Source of the DNA: Gammaproteobacteria bacterium
Lineage (GTDB): Bacteria > Pseudomonadota > Gammaproteobacteria > Pseudomonadales > Alcanivoracaceae
Assembly (NCBI GenBank): GCA_018067045.1
Contig: JAGPVL010000033.1
Coordinates: 124,001-188,000 of the forward strand
Reading direction: 5' to 3'
Length of the DNA stretch: 64,000 nt
The notes under the pieces are model-generated. The model ran no database searches and was not told where the DNA came from. It was given only the letters and a program-made list of their open reading frames with translations. Position 1 is the stretch's first letter. Each line of letters begins with the position of its first letter. Shown piece after piece: positions 48,412 to 56,979 of this stretch. The position numbers were made by a program, and so were the translations under genes.

Positions 48412-49740
48412 TTAAAACGTATGCGCGCCGTGCGCGCCTAAGCTGAGGTTGTACTGCAAGAAGACTTGATTGAAATTGCCGTCTTGACTTGTGTCGATGT
48501 CATGGGTTCCAAAATTAATATCGTTGCGGCTAAATTGTAGGCGTAAACGGGAAAACTCCGTTGCGTACCAACTTAAGGCAATGCTGTGTTGCCGAGAGAT
48601 ACCCGTTTCTGTTTGCTCATTGCCTTCGCGTAATGTTCCGCCGATACCCGCCGCGGCTGTGCGTAAAGCGAGTTGCCAGCGCGGTGCAAAGCCGTAACTA
48701 CCTTGTACATAGGCAGCATCTTGTTTGAAAGAAATAGGCAATCCAATTTCGGTTGAGTCGGTATGGAATGTTGCGCGTTCGTCGGCGTCGAAACGTAAGT
48801 ATTCGCCTTGCAGACTGTATCCTCCTTTGCCGTAGTCACTCGGAGGAAATCGTTTAAATACTGCTTGAATGCCATACAGGTTGGCGTGGCCCTGTGCCGC
48901 AAAGGCTTCGCCGCTGCTTTCTTCGTGAAAGCTTTGCGTGTCATTGTGATGGGCGACGGAAGCGCCGAATTGCAACGCATGATCGGTGCCGAGGTCTGGG
49001 CCGAATCGGGCGAAGGCGACAGAGAGATGCGGCCCGCTTTTCGAGTCGAAGTTGAGTTCTTCGACGCTAAATTCGCCGTTGCCATTCGGATCGAATTCAG
49101 CCGAAATTTCTTCGGCAAGCTCCTCGTTGTCGAGCATGGCGCCAAACTTTTCTAGTTCTTCTCCTTGTAGTAATTCGGCACCGAGTTGGATGAAAAAGGG
49201 TGTTGGCGCTAGCCATGTTAGTTGCAGACCGTTTCCGGACAAGCCGTGATCACCCAGCAGGCTAAGATAGGCAAGATTTTGATCGGCAAAGTCCCAGCTG
49301 TGAGTGTGCTTTTCATTGTGGTAGCCAAAGCCGCTGAGAAACTTCCCGCCTTTGAGTTGTAGGCCCGCGGGTAAGTTGCGTGATTGAAACCAGGCTTCTT
49401 CTAGTTCGATGCCGTCTCCAGAAAGTGCTGCAGTGAGGAAGGCGTCAAAGTACGGATCAACAGTGCCGGACATAACGATCTCTGTTTCACGTACATTGAA
49501 GCCGGAGGTCAGGGCGTCGTGCGCGTGCTCGTCATGGTCGTGCACGTCGCTGTGTAGCACGCTGTTGTGTTGTTCAAGCAGCTCGGGACCCGTGCCCTTG
49601 ACGTTGTCGTGGTAATAGAGGCCATCAAAAATAACCGAGATGGCGGGATTGAATTTATTGAGATCTTCAAGGGCATAGCTGGGAATGGCGATGGCGGCGA
49701 GCGCCGTCGCATAGGAAAACGATACGATTTGCTTACGCAT
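48412..49740 (-). CDS. porin-like outer-membrane protein with His cluster and EF-hand-like loop
   Basis: This 442-residue protein (from the ATG at 49740) has a signal peptide (about 1-23). The rest resembles an outer-membrane barrel, with many amphipathic strands and a C-terminus ending in HTF. Residues 58-74 are rich in His and Asp. Residues 217-228 form an EF-hand-like loop (D, N, N, G, F, E at positions 1, 3, 5, 6, 8, 12). It directly precedes znuA-znuB, so passage of zinc across the outer membrane is a reasonable inference. No TonB box was recognised. An in-frame upstream extension to 49950 overlaps the preceding gene and is rejected. Confidence 0.8.
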   Translation of the reverse strand: MRKQIVSFSYATALAAIAIPSYALEDLNKFNPAISVIFDGLYYHDNVKGTGPELLEQHNSVLHSDVHDHDEHAHDALTSGFNVRETEIVMSGTVDPYFDAFLTAALSGDGIELEEAWFQSRNLPAGLQLKGGKFLSGFGYHNEKHTHSWDFADQNLAYLSLLGDHGLSGNGLQLTWLAPTPFFIQLGAELLQGEELEKFGAMLDNEELAEEISAEFDPNGNGEFSVEELNFDSKSGPHLSVAFARFGPDLGTDHALQFGASVAHHNDTQSFHEESSGEAFAAQGHANLYGIQAVFKRFPPSDYGKGGYSLQGEYLRFDADERATFHTDSTEIGLPISFKQDAAYVQGSYGFAPRWQLALRTAAAGIGGTLREGNEQTETGISRQHSIALSWYATEFSRLRLQFSRNDINFGTHDIDTSQDGNFNQVFLQYNLSLGAHGAHTF

Positions 49741-49795
49741 AGGATAAAACTCCAGTCTGAAACGCAGAGAAAAAAAGAAAAGTTCTGTGCTGAGG

Positions 49796-50200
49796 TCAGG
49801 CTGAAGTGGGCGGTGCGCGTGCTTGGGTGAATTGTGCGGAGGTGTAGGAGGGGGTTTCGTTTCGTGTATAGACGAAAGGCTGCTGCCTAGGGCGACATTC
49901 GACAACAGCAGTGGCAGGAATGGCGGCAACGCCGTGGCCGTTGACGCCAAACTGGCAGTCTTGGCTGGCGCTAACGGTGTCGTTTAGAGGGCTGCTAGCG
50001 CTGACGGGAGACGTGCCTAGATCGGAGCCGTGAATATTCGAGCCGTCGATCTGAGTGACGGTGGAGGCATCGACGTAGTCCGTGCTCGCCGCGCTAATGT
50101 GTGCAGGCGCATGCCAAGCAAGGAATGTTTGCGCACACAGCCATACCAATGCCAGTAGCACGGGTAGTGTTTGTGGTGTGATGCGCAAACTGCGGCTCAT
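49796..50200 (-). CDS. small secreted protein, DUF2946-like
   Basis: This 134-residue protein has an N-terminal signal/anchor (about 8-30) with HAPAHISA after it, two Cys (in SQDCQFG and VVECRP) and a C-terminus ending in TQARAPPTSA. The ARAPP-type tail and position before metal-transport genes recall DUF2946 proteins, but the match is weak. It lies 55 bases before the porin-like gene on the same strand and probably belongs to the same unit. Function unknown. Confidence 0.65.
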   Translation of the reverse strand: MSRSLRITPQTLPVLLALVWLCAQTFLAWHAPAHISAASTDYVDASTVTQIDGSNIHGSDLGTSPVSASSPLNDTVSASQDCQFGVNGHGVAAIPATAVVECRPRQQPFVYTRNETPSYTSAQFTQARAPPTSA

Positions 50201-50255
50201 GCGGTAGATCCTAAGGTATAGGTCTTCAATGTTTAGGTGTGCATGCCTAGTGAGC

Positions 50256-50594
50256 TTAAGGCTTCTGTTCGTTTATGTTGTGCTTGGTCGAGCGCGTTAC
50301 CTTCTCTTTTACATTTGGTGCGTTTGAGCTCGGACTATCGTGCGTCGCGTTTTTCGCGGAGCAGTTCTCGCTGCAGCTCTCGGTGCCGGGAACGGGGTCA
50401 AAACCGCCTTCACACCAGGGCTGGCAGCGGCCTAGACGTTTGATTGCTAGCCAACCTCCCTTTAAACCGCCATGACGCTGTATTGCTTCGATCGCGTAGG
50501 CGGAGCAGGTCGGGTAAAACCGGCACTGATTGCCTAGCCAAGGGCTGAGTAAAAACTGATAAGCCCGAATCAGTGAGATCAAAATGGTTTTCAT
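50256..50594 (-). CDS. yidD: membrane protein insertion efficiency factor YidD
   Basis: This 112-residue membrane-associated protein aids insertion of inner-membrane proteins with YidC. The core (about 1-70) is clear: [52 protein letters not shown]...GGFDPVPG. A polar C-terminal extension of about 40 residues contains CSENC. The ATG at 50594 fits the family; an upstream frame to 50813 adds unrelated sequence. yidD is usually found in rpmH-rnpA-yidD-yidC, so its place here, 55 bases before the metal genes, is unusual. Confidence 0.92.
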   Translation of the reverse strand: MKTILISLIRAYQFLLSPWLGNQCRFYPTCSAYAIEAIQRHGGLKGGWLAIKRLGRCQPWCEGGFDPVPGTESCSENCSAKNATHDSPSSNAPNVKEKVTRSTKHNINEQKP

Positions 50595-50760
50595 GGCGTG
50601 CACGCTAACATAAGCAGGGCAGCATAGAGCAGCGCGAGGGGCTTTGACAAATAAGTAGTCGATGACTGAAAAAATATAAGTGAAGGGAGGGCTTAATTGC
50701 TTGTTTTGCGCTGAGGGCAAGTGTAAAACAAATGTAAAACCGGCTGAAAGGACTTCGCGA

Positions 50761-51579
50761 GTGACGGTGCAGGATGTGGCGGTGCTAAATACGCTGGGCA
50801 CAGCGTATTTCAAGGGAGTCGGACGTCTAATCAGGGCCCTTGTTTTACTTTTCGCGTCGGGCTTGGCAACGGCAGAGACATTAACGCTGGTCGCTGAAAA
50901 CGATTGGTACCCCTACGCCGCCGAGCGAAATGGTGAGGCGCGCGGCATTTCTGTGGATATTGTGCGGGCGGCCTATGCGGCGGTGGGTGTGGATGTTCAA
51001 TTCAAGCTAATGTCATATGCGCGTTGCATGGAGTTGCTTGATTTGGGCGAAGAGGTTGGTTGTTTCAACACCCCAGATGACGATGCCATTCGGCTGGCGC
51101 AGTTGTTGCCGGAGCATGCGCTCGATATTAACCCTGCTTTTATCTATACCCGTGCTGATAACGTTGCGGATACGCTGTCATTGGCGGAGCTAGGCGGCAA
51201 GGTCGTTGGTATTGTTAATGGTTACCGTTACGGCAACGCGTTTATGCAGGACCCGCATATTTTGCGTGAGTACTCTGCCAGTGATTTACAAAACCTGAAA
51301 AAATTGTCGGCAGGTAGACTGGATTACATTGTGTTGTATGAGCGCGTCGCCCGTTATTTGATAGGCCAACATGGTGAAGAGTTGGGCATTAAAATTAAAC
51401 CGGTGACGCCAATTGGTGAAATTGCGATTTTTGTCTCGTTTTCACAGCATCATCCTCGTAGCGCAGATGCGATAAAGCAATTTGATCAAGGTATGAAAAA
51501 GTTGCAGGAGAGTGGTCGTTACGCGGCGATTCTTCACGATTGGGATAGAAAGCTTGTCTTTGGTGTTGCCACCCAATAG
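50761..51579 (+). CDS. periplasmic solute-binding protein (SBP_bac_3 family)
   Basis: This 272-residue protein from a GTG at 50761 (AAAGGA about eight bases upstream) has a hydrophobic signal segment ([17 protein letters not shown]) and then a type II periplasmic binding fold. [31 protein letters not shown] is the family start. No permease or ATPase is adjacent, so it is an orphan: a lone binding protein, a sensor input, or a ligand scavenger. An in-frame ATG at 50680 is less likely because the resulting N-terminus is not a good signal peptide. Confidence 0.8.
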   Translation: MTVQDVAVLNTLGTAYFKGVGRLIRALVLLFASGLATAETLTLVAENDWYPYAAERNGEARGISVDIVRAAYAAVGVDVQFKLMSYARCMELLDLGEEVGCFNTPDDDAIRLAQLLPEHALDINPAFIYTRADNVADTLSLAELGGKVVGIVNGYRYGNAFMQDPHILREYSASDLQNLKKLSAGRLDYIVLYERVARYLIGQHGEELGIKIKPVTPIGEIAIFVSFSQHHPRSADAIKQFDQGMKKLQESGRYAAILHDWDRKLVFGVATQ

Positions 51580-51684
51580 TGGTTAGGCCTTCTCTTGTCA
51601 GACCCAGTGTTTACCATTCAACGTTATCACTTCTTTGTACGCGCCCTACGGTTTGGCGTTCCCGGGAAACACTTTTTCACAGGC

Positions 51685-51717
51685 AAAAAAAGGGGGCGGA
51701 TAAATCCGCCCCCTTTT
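51685..51717 (-). terminator. rho-independent terminator of aceA
   Basis: GGGGGCGGAT (51692-51701) and ATCCGCCCCC (51704-51713) form a GC-rich stem flanked by seven A on the left, giving a U-run on the minus strand. It lies 25 bases beyond the aceA stop. Four T on the right may also act weakly on the plus strand. Confidence 0.88.
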
Positions 51718-51741
51718 CAACACTCTGTAAATCAATCGAGA

Positions 51742-53340
51742 TTAAACGTTCTCGAACTGACCCATAGTGTTGTCTTTGCCGCCCGCTTTCAGAGCTGCAT
51801 CACCAGCGAAGTACTCTTTGTGGTCATCACCGATGTTAGAACCGGCCATGTCCTGGTGCTTCACAGTAGCGATACCCTGACGGATTTCCTGACGCTGAAC
51901 ACCTTTAACGTATGCCAACATACCTTCGGCACCGAAGTAGCCTTTAGCAAGGTTGTCAGTAGACAGTGCAGCAGTGTGGTACGTAGGCAGAGTGATCAGG
52001 TGGTGGAAGATACCTGCTTCACGTGCTGCATCGCGCTGGAAGCTCGCGGTCAGCTTGTCTGCTTCAATACCCAGATCAGTTTCATCGTAATCAGCGCTCA
52101 TCAACTTGGCGCGATCGTATGCAGAAACGTCTTTGCCAGCTGTCTGCCATGCATCAAATACCTGCTGACGGAAGTTCAGAGTCCAGTTGAATGATGGGCT
52201 GTTGTTGTAAACCAGCTTGGCATTCGGAACCACTTCGCGGATACGGTTAACCATTTCTGCGATCTGGCCAACGTGTGGCTTCTCAGTTTCGATCCACAAC
52301 AGATCAGCGCCGTTTTGCAGGCTAGTGATACAGTCGAGAACAACACGGTCAATGCCGCTGCCTTCTTTGAAGCAGAACAAGCCAGACTGCAAACGCTTAG
52401 GCTTAAGCAGCTTGCCGTTAGACTTAACCACAACGTCACCGTTGTTGATTTGGTCAGCGCTGTCGATGTATTCGCCGTCCAAGAATGCGTTGTACTGGTC
52501 GCCCAAATCGCCTGGCTCATTGGTTACAGCGATCTGCTTGGTTAGGCCTGCGCCCAACGAGTCAGTACGTGCAACGATAACGCCGTCGTCAACACCCAGT
52601 TCCAAGAACGCGTAACGAACAGCGTTGATCTTAGCGAGGAAATCGGCGTGAGGAACAGTAACTTTACCGTCCTGGTGGCCACACTGCTTCTCGTCAGACA
52701 CTTGGTTTTCGATCTGGATGCAGCACGCGCCTGCTTCGATCATCTGCTTGGCCATCAAGTAAGTGGCTTCTGCGTTACCGAAACCAGCGTCGATGTCAGC
52801 AATGATTGGCACAACGTGTGTCTGGTGGTTTTCGATTTTGCTGATCAGGTCTTTTTCTGCAGCCTTGTCGCCTTTCGCACGAGCAGCGTCAAGGTCACGG
52901 AACAAGTGGTTCAGTTCCCATGCATCAGCCTGACGCAAGAAGGTGTAAAGCTCTTCGATCAAGCTAGCGACGGTTGTTTTCTCGTGCATGGACTGATCTG
53001 GCAGTGGGCCAAACTCAGAACGCAGCGCGGCAACCATCCAGCCTGACAGGTAGAGGTAGCGACGTTCGGTGCTGCCGAAGTGCTTCTTGATCGCAATCAT
53101 CTTCTGCTGGCCGATAAAACCGTGCCAGCAACCCAGAGACTGGGTGTACTTAGCGGTGTCGGCGTCATAGGCGGCCATGTCATCACGCATGATTTTGGCG
53201 TTGTACTTAGCGACGTCCAAACCGGTCTGAAAACGGTTCTGGAGGCGCATGCGCACTGCTGACTCAGGATTGATTGCATTCCAGCTGGCGTTAGCGCCAA
53301 CGACGGATGCAAGAGCGTCGATGTCTTTGCTGTATGACAT
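51742..53340 (-). CDS. aceA: isocitrate lyase, long form
   Basis: This 532-residue enzyme cleaves isocitrate to glyoxylate and succinate in the glyoxylate shunt, which is needed for growth on acetate and fatty acids. The catalytic motif appears as KQCGH with Cys at residue 220. The length matches the Pseudomonas-type isocitrate lyase (about 530), not the 434-residue E. coli type. No aceB/glcB or aceK is adjacent. GAGGAA precedes the ATG. A terminator follows. Confidence 0.97.
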   Translation of the reverse strand: MSYSKDIDALASVVGANASWNAINPESAVRMRLQNRFQTGLDVAKYNAKIMRDDMAAYDADTAKYTQSLGCWHGFIGQQKMIAIKKHFGSTERRYLYLSGWMVAALRSEFGPLPDQSMHEKTTVASLIEELYTFLRQADAWELNHLFRDLDAARAKGDKAAEKDLISKIENHQTHVVPIIADIDAGFGNAEATYLMAKQMIEAGACCIQIENQVSDEKQCGHQDGKVTVPHADFLAKINAVRYAFLELGVDDGVIVARTDSLGAGLTKQIAVTNEPGDLGDQYNAFLDGEYIDSADQINNGDVVVKSNGKLLKPKRLQSGLFCFKEGSGIDRVVLDCITSLQNGADLLWIETEKPHVGQIAEMVNRIREVVPNAKLVYNNSPSFNWTLNFRQQVFDAWQTAGKDVSAYDRAKLMSADYDETDLGIEADKLTASFQRDAAREAGIFHHLITLPTYHTAALSTDNLAKGYFGAEGMLAYVKGVQRQEIRQGIATVKHQDMAGSNIGDDHKEYFAGDAALKAGGKDNTMGQFENV

Positions 53341-53665
53341 GGTCGTTCCTCGTTAATGGGGGAAAACTGCAGCTTCCGAGTGGAATGGCGGGCAAAGCAC
53401 GCCGGCTGCCGTGGAGCGCATGATAGTGAGAGCTGGCCCATAAAAGAAATTAATATTTTGTATAGTGGGTATTCACCATATGAATAGTGGTGTGTTTCTA
53501 GTCTTGTGGTCCGCATGGGAGGCTCGGTAAAGGATAGATGGGGCATGCTGGCGGGAGAGGGGCGGAAGCGTTTACCCTGCCGTGGCTATTGGATGGCATG
53601 GCGCCGCAGCGGGCGTAATACGTCTGTATTGGCTGGGTGGCTTTTACTTCACGCAAGAGTTTTTG
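53341..53665. other. divergent region between aceA and the yqaA-like gene
   Basis: This control region holds no supported gene. An imperfect palindrome ATTCA-ccata-TGAAT at 53471-53485 lies about 130 bases upstream of aceA and may be a regulator site. AT-rich sequence next to it (about 53440-53470) is where the aceA promoter is expected. Open frames on the plus strand here overlap the start of the yqaA-like gene and are not convincing. Confidence 0.4.
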
Positions 53666-54097
53666 ATGGAATACCTTACCGAATTTGGCTACATCGGGCT
53701 GTTCGCAGCGGCTTTTTTGGCGGCGACGATTCTACCGTTAGGGTCGGAAGTGGTCTTGGTTGCGTTGCTGCTAAGTGGCCTTTCTCCAGCGGGGCTGGTG
53801 GCGGTGGCAACGGTTGGGAACGTGCTCGGATCGTTAACGAACTATTACTTGGGTTTTTGGGCCAGTTCCGCGCGAGTGAGGCGCTGGCTGGCGTTATCGG
53901 ACAGGGCCTATGTGCAAGCGACGGAACGATTTAAGCGATATGGACTGGTATCTTTGTGTTTTGCTTGGCTGCCGGTGATAGGTGATCCGCTAACAGTGGT
54001 TGCGGGTGTTATGCGGATTCGCTTGCTCTGGTTTGTGCCGTTGGTAACTTTGGGAAAATGTTTACGCTACATCGCATTGAGCTATGTCGTTTTATAG
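53666..54097 (+). CDS. yqaA: YqaA family membrane protein (DedA/SNARE-associated superfamily)
   Basis: This 143-residue inner-membrane protein has about four membrane segments. The start EYLTEFGYIGLFAAAFLAATILPLGSEVVL, GNVLGSLTNYYLG and FCFAWLPVIGDPLTVVAGVMRI-like segments are typical of YqaA. Its function is not fixed; the DedA superfamily includes lipid flippases. The ATG at 53666 gives the family length. An upstream in-frame ATG at 53582 would add 28 residues. Confidence 0.88.
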   Translation: MEYLTEFGYIGLFAAAFLAATILPLGSEVVLVALLLSGLSPAGLVAVATVGNVLGSLTNYYLGFWASSARVRRWLALSDRAYVQATERFKRYGLVSLCFAWLPVIGDPLTVVAGVMRIRLLWFVPLVTLGKCLRYIALSYVVL

Positions 54098-54177
54098 GGA
54101 GAGCGGAAAGGAATGGCCGATATCGTTCTTGCTGGTCTTTTCCTATGTACTGACTGTTGAGTTAACCGTGAACGTAA

Positions 54178-54825
54178 GTGGATAAATCTAACCGCATGAA
54201 CTCTATTGACGTTTTTGTTGCACAGCTGCGCAAGCAGAAAAACACTGACAGGATACAAAACCCCTATCGGCGCAAAGTGTTGGCCGATAACTTAAGCGTT
54301 TATCTCTATGCCATGCAGCGACACTGGCTAAAGCAAACAAGCCCGCGCGTCTTAATGGTGGGCGAGGCGCCAGGTTATAAAGGCTGCATGTTAACCGGCG
54401 TGCCGTTTTCCAGTGGTCGTATTTATGCAGATATCGACCATCCCTTTTTGCTGTCTCTGAAAGCCAAGCTAACCTTAAAGACGTCGGAAGCCGAAAATAC
54501 GGCTTCGATAGTGTGGCGTTACTTGGCAGTGAATAATCACCTGCCTTTATTTTGGAATGCCTTTCCTTTTCATCCTCATGATGCGGGTAATACGCAGAGC
54601 AATCGCGCGCCTACGCGCGTGGAGGTGGGGCAGGGAGAAGGGTATTTGTGTCAATTAAACGAAATCTTTAAACCGTCGGTTGTGGTTGGAGTTGGCAGGA
54701 AAGGGGTCTTGGCCGCGCAGGGGGCGTTTCCGGATCGAAATGTTGTCGCTGTGCGTCATCCTTCTTATGGCGGCAAGGCAGACTTCGTTAAAGGCATGGA
54801 TGAGGTATTTAAGTTGGCGCTGTGA
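54178..54825 (+). CDS. uracil-DNA glycosylase-like superfamily protein
   Basis: This 215-residue protein has the UDG superfamily motif 1 as GEAPGYKGCMLTGVPF (about 62-77) and motif 2-like VRHPSYGG near residue 195. It is probably in the broad UDG-like family of uncertain substrate; activity on uracil is not shown by sequence alone. No Fe-S Cys set, as in family 4, is seen. The start is either GTG at 54178 or ATG at 54196; no clear ribosome-binding site decides. Confidence 0.8.
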   Translation: MDKSNRMNSIDVFVAQLRKQKNTDRIQNPYRRKVLADNLSVYLYAMQRHWLKQTSPRVLMVGEAPGYKGCMLTGVPFSSGRIYADIDHPFLLSLKAKLTLKTSEAENTASIVWRYLAVNNHLPLFWNAFPFHPHDAGNTQSNRAPTRVEVGQGEGYLCQLNEIFKPSVVVGVGRKGVLAAQGAFPDRNVVAVRHPSYGGKADFVKGMDEVFKLAL

Positions 54826-54871
54826 TCGCAGTGAGTCGAGATAGGGTTTTGTCGTATTTTCAAAAGCAATT

Positions 54872-54909
54872 AGCCAATAAAAATTCGCATGGGCGAACTT
54901 TTATTGGCT
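54872..54909. terminator. bidirectional terminator, UDG-like / cysS
   Basis: Arms of 17 bases (54872-54888 and 54893-54909, one mismatch) with a four-base loop have an A-run on the left and a T-run on the right. The structure ends the UDG-like gene and the thrS-hisI-cysS unit. Confidence 0.8.
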
Positions 54910-54926
54910 GGTTACGAATGAAGAGG

Positions 54927-56324
54927 TTACCGCGTCCAGCGTGTCCCTTCACGGGTGTCTTCGAGTTGAATGCCGGCGTCTTTTAGCTGGTCACGGATTT
55001 CGTCGGCGCGGGCAAAGTTTTTGGCCTTTTTGGAGGCATTGCGCTCCGCGACGAGTGCATCAATGTCATCGTTGCTCAGGCCGTCGTCATTATGGCCTTT
55101 GTTTTGAAACCAGTCGGTCGGATCTTGATTGAGCAGGCCGAGTAATTCGCCACAGGCGAGCAGTTCTGCTTTTAGCGCCGGTTTATCGGCGGGTTCTGCT
55201 TTGTTCAGTTTGGCGGCGATGGCGTGCATGGCGCTAATGGCTTCCGCAGTATTAATGTCGTCCTTTAATGCGACTATAACGGGGTGCTCGTCGGCGAGGC
55301 TAACGTCGGCGGCGGCTTCGATTTTTTCGCCGCGACCGAGTAGTGCGTAATAAAGGGTGTCGAGTGTGGCGTTGGCTTGGTTAAGCACGTCTTCGCTAAA
55401 GTTAAGCGGCGAACGATAGTGTGCCGACAGCAAAGCAAAGCGTAGCACTTCCCCTCGGTACTGCTTCAGAAGTTCGCGTACCAGGCGAAAGTTGCCGAGT
55501 GATTTCGACATTTTTTCGCCGTCGATATTTACATAGCCGTTGTGCACCCAATAGCGGACATAGTCGGTGCCGTGGGCGCAGCAGCCTTGGGCAATTTCAT
55601 TTTCGTGGTGGGGAAAAATAAGATCTTGACCGCCGCCATGAATGTCGATGACTTTGCCGAGATGTTTTTCGATCATCGCTGAGCATTCAATGTGCCAGCC
55701 GGGGCGGCCACGTCCCCAAGGAGAGTCCCAGCCAGGTTGGTCGTCGCTACTTGGTTTCCACAAAATAAAGTCACCGGGGTAACGCTTGTAGTCCGCGACT
55801 TCAACGCGGGCGCCAGCGAGCATGTCGTCGAGCGAGCGACCAGAAAGCTTGCCGTAATCTTGCATCGACTGAACCGCAAACAAAACGTTGCCGTCGCCAC
55901 TGTCGGACGGGTAGGCATGGCCCTTTTCGATAAGTTTTTCGATCATGCCAATCATCTCGGCGATATGATCGGTGGCGTAGGGGACGATAGTTGGTGGCAG
56001 AGTGTTGAGCGCCGTCATGTCTTCACTAAAGGCCTCGGCGAACCGCGTGGTTAATGCGCCGATGTCTTCGCCATTATCGCGAGCGGTATTAATAATTTTG
56101 TCGTCGATGTCGGTGATATTGCGCGCGTAAACCACCTCTGGATAGAGGCGCTTAAGTAAACGAAAAAGGACATCAAACGCCACGACAGGGCGGGCATTGC
56201 CGATATGAACGTAATTGTACACAGTGGGGCCACACACATACAGGGTGATACGTTCAGGGTTTAGCGGAACGAACGTTTCTTTCTGTCCGGTAAGGGTGTT
56301 GTGTAGCTTTAAGGAGGATGTCAT
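54927..56324 (-). CDS. cysS: cysteinyl-tRNA synthetase (possible second copy, CysS2)
   Basis: This 465-residue class I synthetase charges tRNA-Cys. The zinc ligands are all present: Cys31 in LYVCGP, Cys in GWHIECSAM, His and Glu in FPHHENE. HIGN (40-43) and KMSKS are intact. The wording of the conserved blocks, such as [20 protein letters not shown], is closer to alphaproteobacterial enzymes than to E. coli CysRS, judged by eye. It lies downstream of hisI and thrS, an unusual arrangement. Inference: an acquired paralogue, perhaps used under zinc limitation. Confidence 0.92.
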   Translation of the reverse strand: MTSSLKLHNTLTGQKETFVPLNPERITLYVCGPTVYNYVHIGNARPVVAFDVLFRLLKRLYPEVVYARNITDIDDKIINTARDNGEDIGALTTRFAEAFSEDMTALNTLPPTIVPYATDHIAEMIGMIEKLIEKGHAYPSDSGDGNVLFAVQSMQDYGKLSGRSLDDMLAGARVEVADYKRYPGDFILWKPSSDDQPGWDSPWGRGRPGWHIECSAMIEKHLGKVIDIHGGGQDLIFPHHENEIAQGCCAHGTDYVRYWVHNGYVNIDGEKMSKSLGNFRLVRELLKQYRGEVLRFALLSAHYRSPLNFSEDVLNQANATLDTLYYALLGRGEKIEAAADVSLADEHPVIVALKDDINTAEAISAMHAIAAKLNKAEPADKPALKAELLACGELLGLLNQDPTDWFQNKGHNDDGLSNDDIDALVAERNASKKAKNFARADEIRDQLKDAGIQLEDTREGTRWTR

Positions 56325-56347
56325 ATCGGGCTTCTTTGATCCGAGTG

Positions 56348-56782
56348 TTACGGAAGTTTTTGATAAAGAGTGTCTGGATTAACAATAGTATCTTTGTCGA
56401 GCACTAGTGAGTCGCCGTCGGCTTTCCAAAAGAAGCAATCGCGGCGGCCGGTATGGCAGGCGGCGCCTTTTTGGTTAACTTTCAGAAGTAGCGTGTCACC
56501 GTCGCAGTCAATGCGTAGCTCCACCAAGGCTTGTACTTGCCCTGAGCTTTCACCTTTTCGCCATAGCGCGCCGCGAGAGCGAGAGTAGTAGCAGACTTGG
56601 CCGGTCTCTAGGGTTTCTTCTAATGCGGGACGATTCATCCACGCCATCATCAACACTTCATTGCTGTCGTGTTGTTGGGCGATAACGGGAATCAATCCTT
56701 GCTCATTAAAGCGCACGTTGTCGAGCGCATCAGGCAGTGCCACACGGAATCCGCTTTCTTTGCTCTCATTTTCTTTGAACAT
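56348..56782 (-). CDS. hisI: phosphoribosyl-AMP cyclohydrolase HisI (possible HisI2)
   Basis: This 144-residue enzyme opens the adenine ring of phosphoribosyl-AMP in histidine synthesis. The metal motif DCDGDTLLL and the zinc Cys region [13 protein letters not shown] are intact, as is [11 protein letters not shown]. Only the cyclohydrolase domain is present (no HisE). The ATG at 56782 has GGAG six bases upstream and is chosen over one 11 codons earlier. No other his gene is nearby. HisI paralogues occur in some Zur regulons, so with folE2 in the window it may be the low-zinc copy. Confidence 0.9.
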   Translation of the reverse strand: MFKENESKESGFRVALPDALDNVRFNEQGLIPVIAQQHDSNEVLMMAWMNRPALEETLETGQVCYYSRSRGALWRKGESSGQVQALVELRIDCDGDTLLLKVNQKGAACHTGRRDCFFWKADGDSLVLDKDTIVNPDTLYQKLP

Positions 56783-56863
56783 GTTGCGCTCCGTGAGTCT
56801 TGCCGTTTGTGACAATCGTTGGGCTTGTGGCTATGAGTGGCGACGCTTGGTCGTGCCTAATCT

Positions 56864-56933
56864 TTTGTGGGAGCTTGCTTGCACGCGATGTGCGTTAGCT
56901 ATGCGCTATCGCTGGCAAGCAAGCTCCCACAAA
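56864..56933. repeat. REP-like palindromic element
   Basis: Perfect 19-base arms, TTTGTGGGAGCTTGCTTGC (56864-56882) and its complement (56915-56933), surround an inner imperfect palindrome (GCGAT...ATCGC). TGTGGGAGC followed by a GC-rich stem is the look of Pseudomonas REP elements. It sits between hisI and thrS, where it could influence mRNA stability. Confidence 0.85.
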
Positions 56934-56979
56934 GATCGTGCCGGTCTTGGAAATTTCCCCCAAAAGACTCCAGAAAGAA

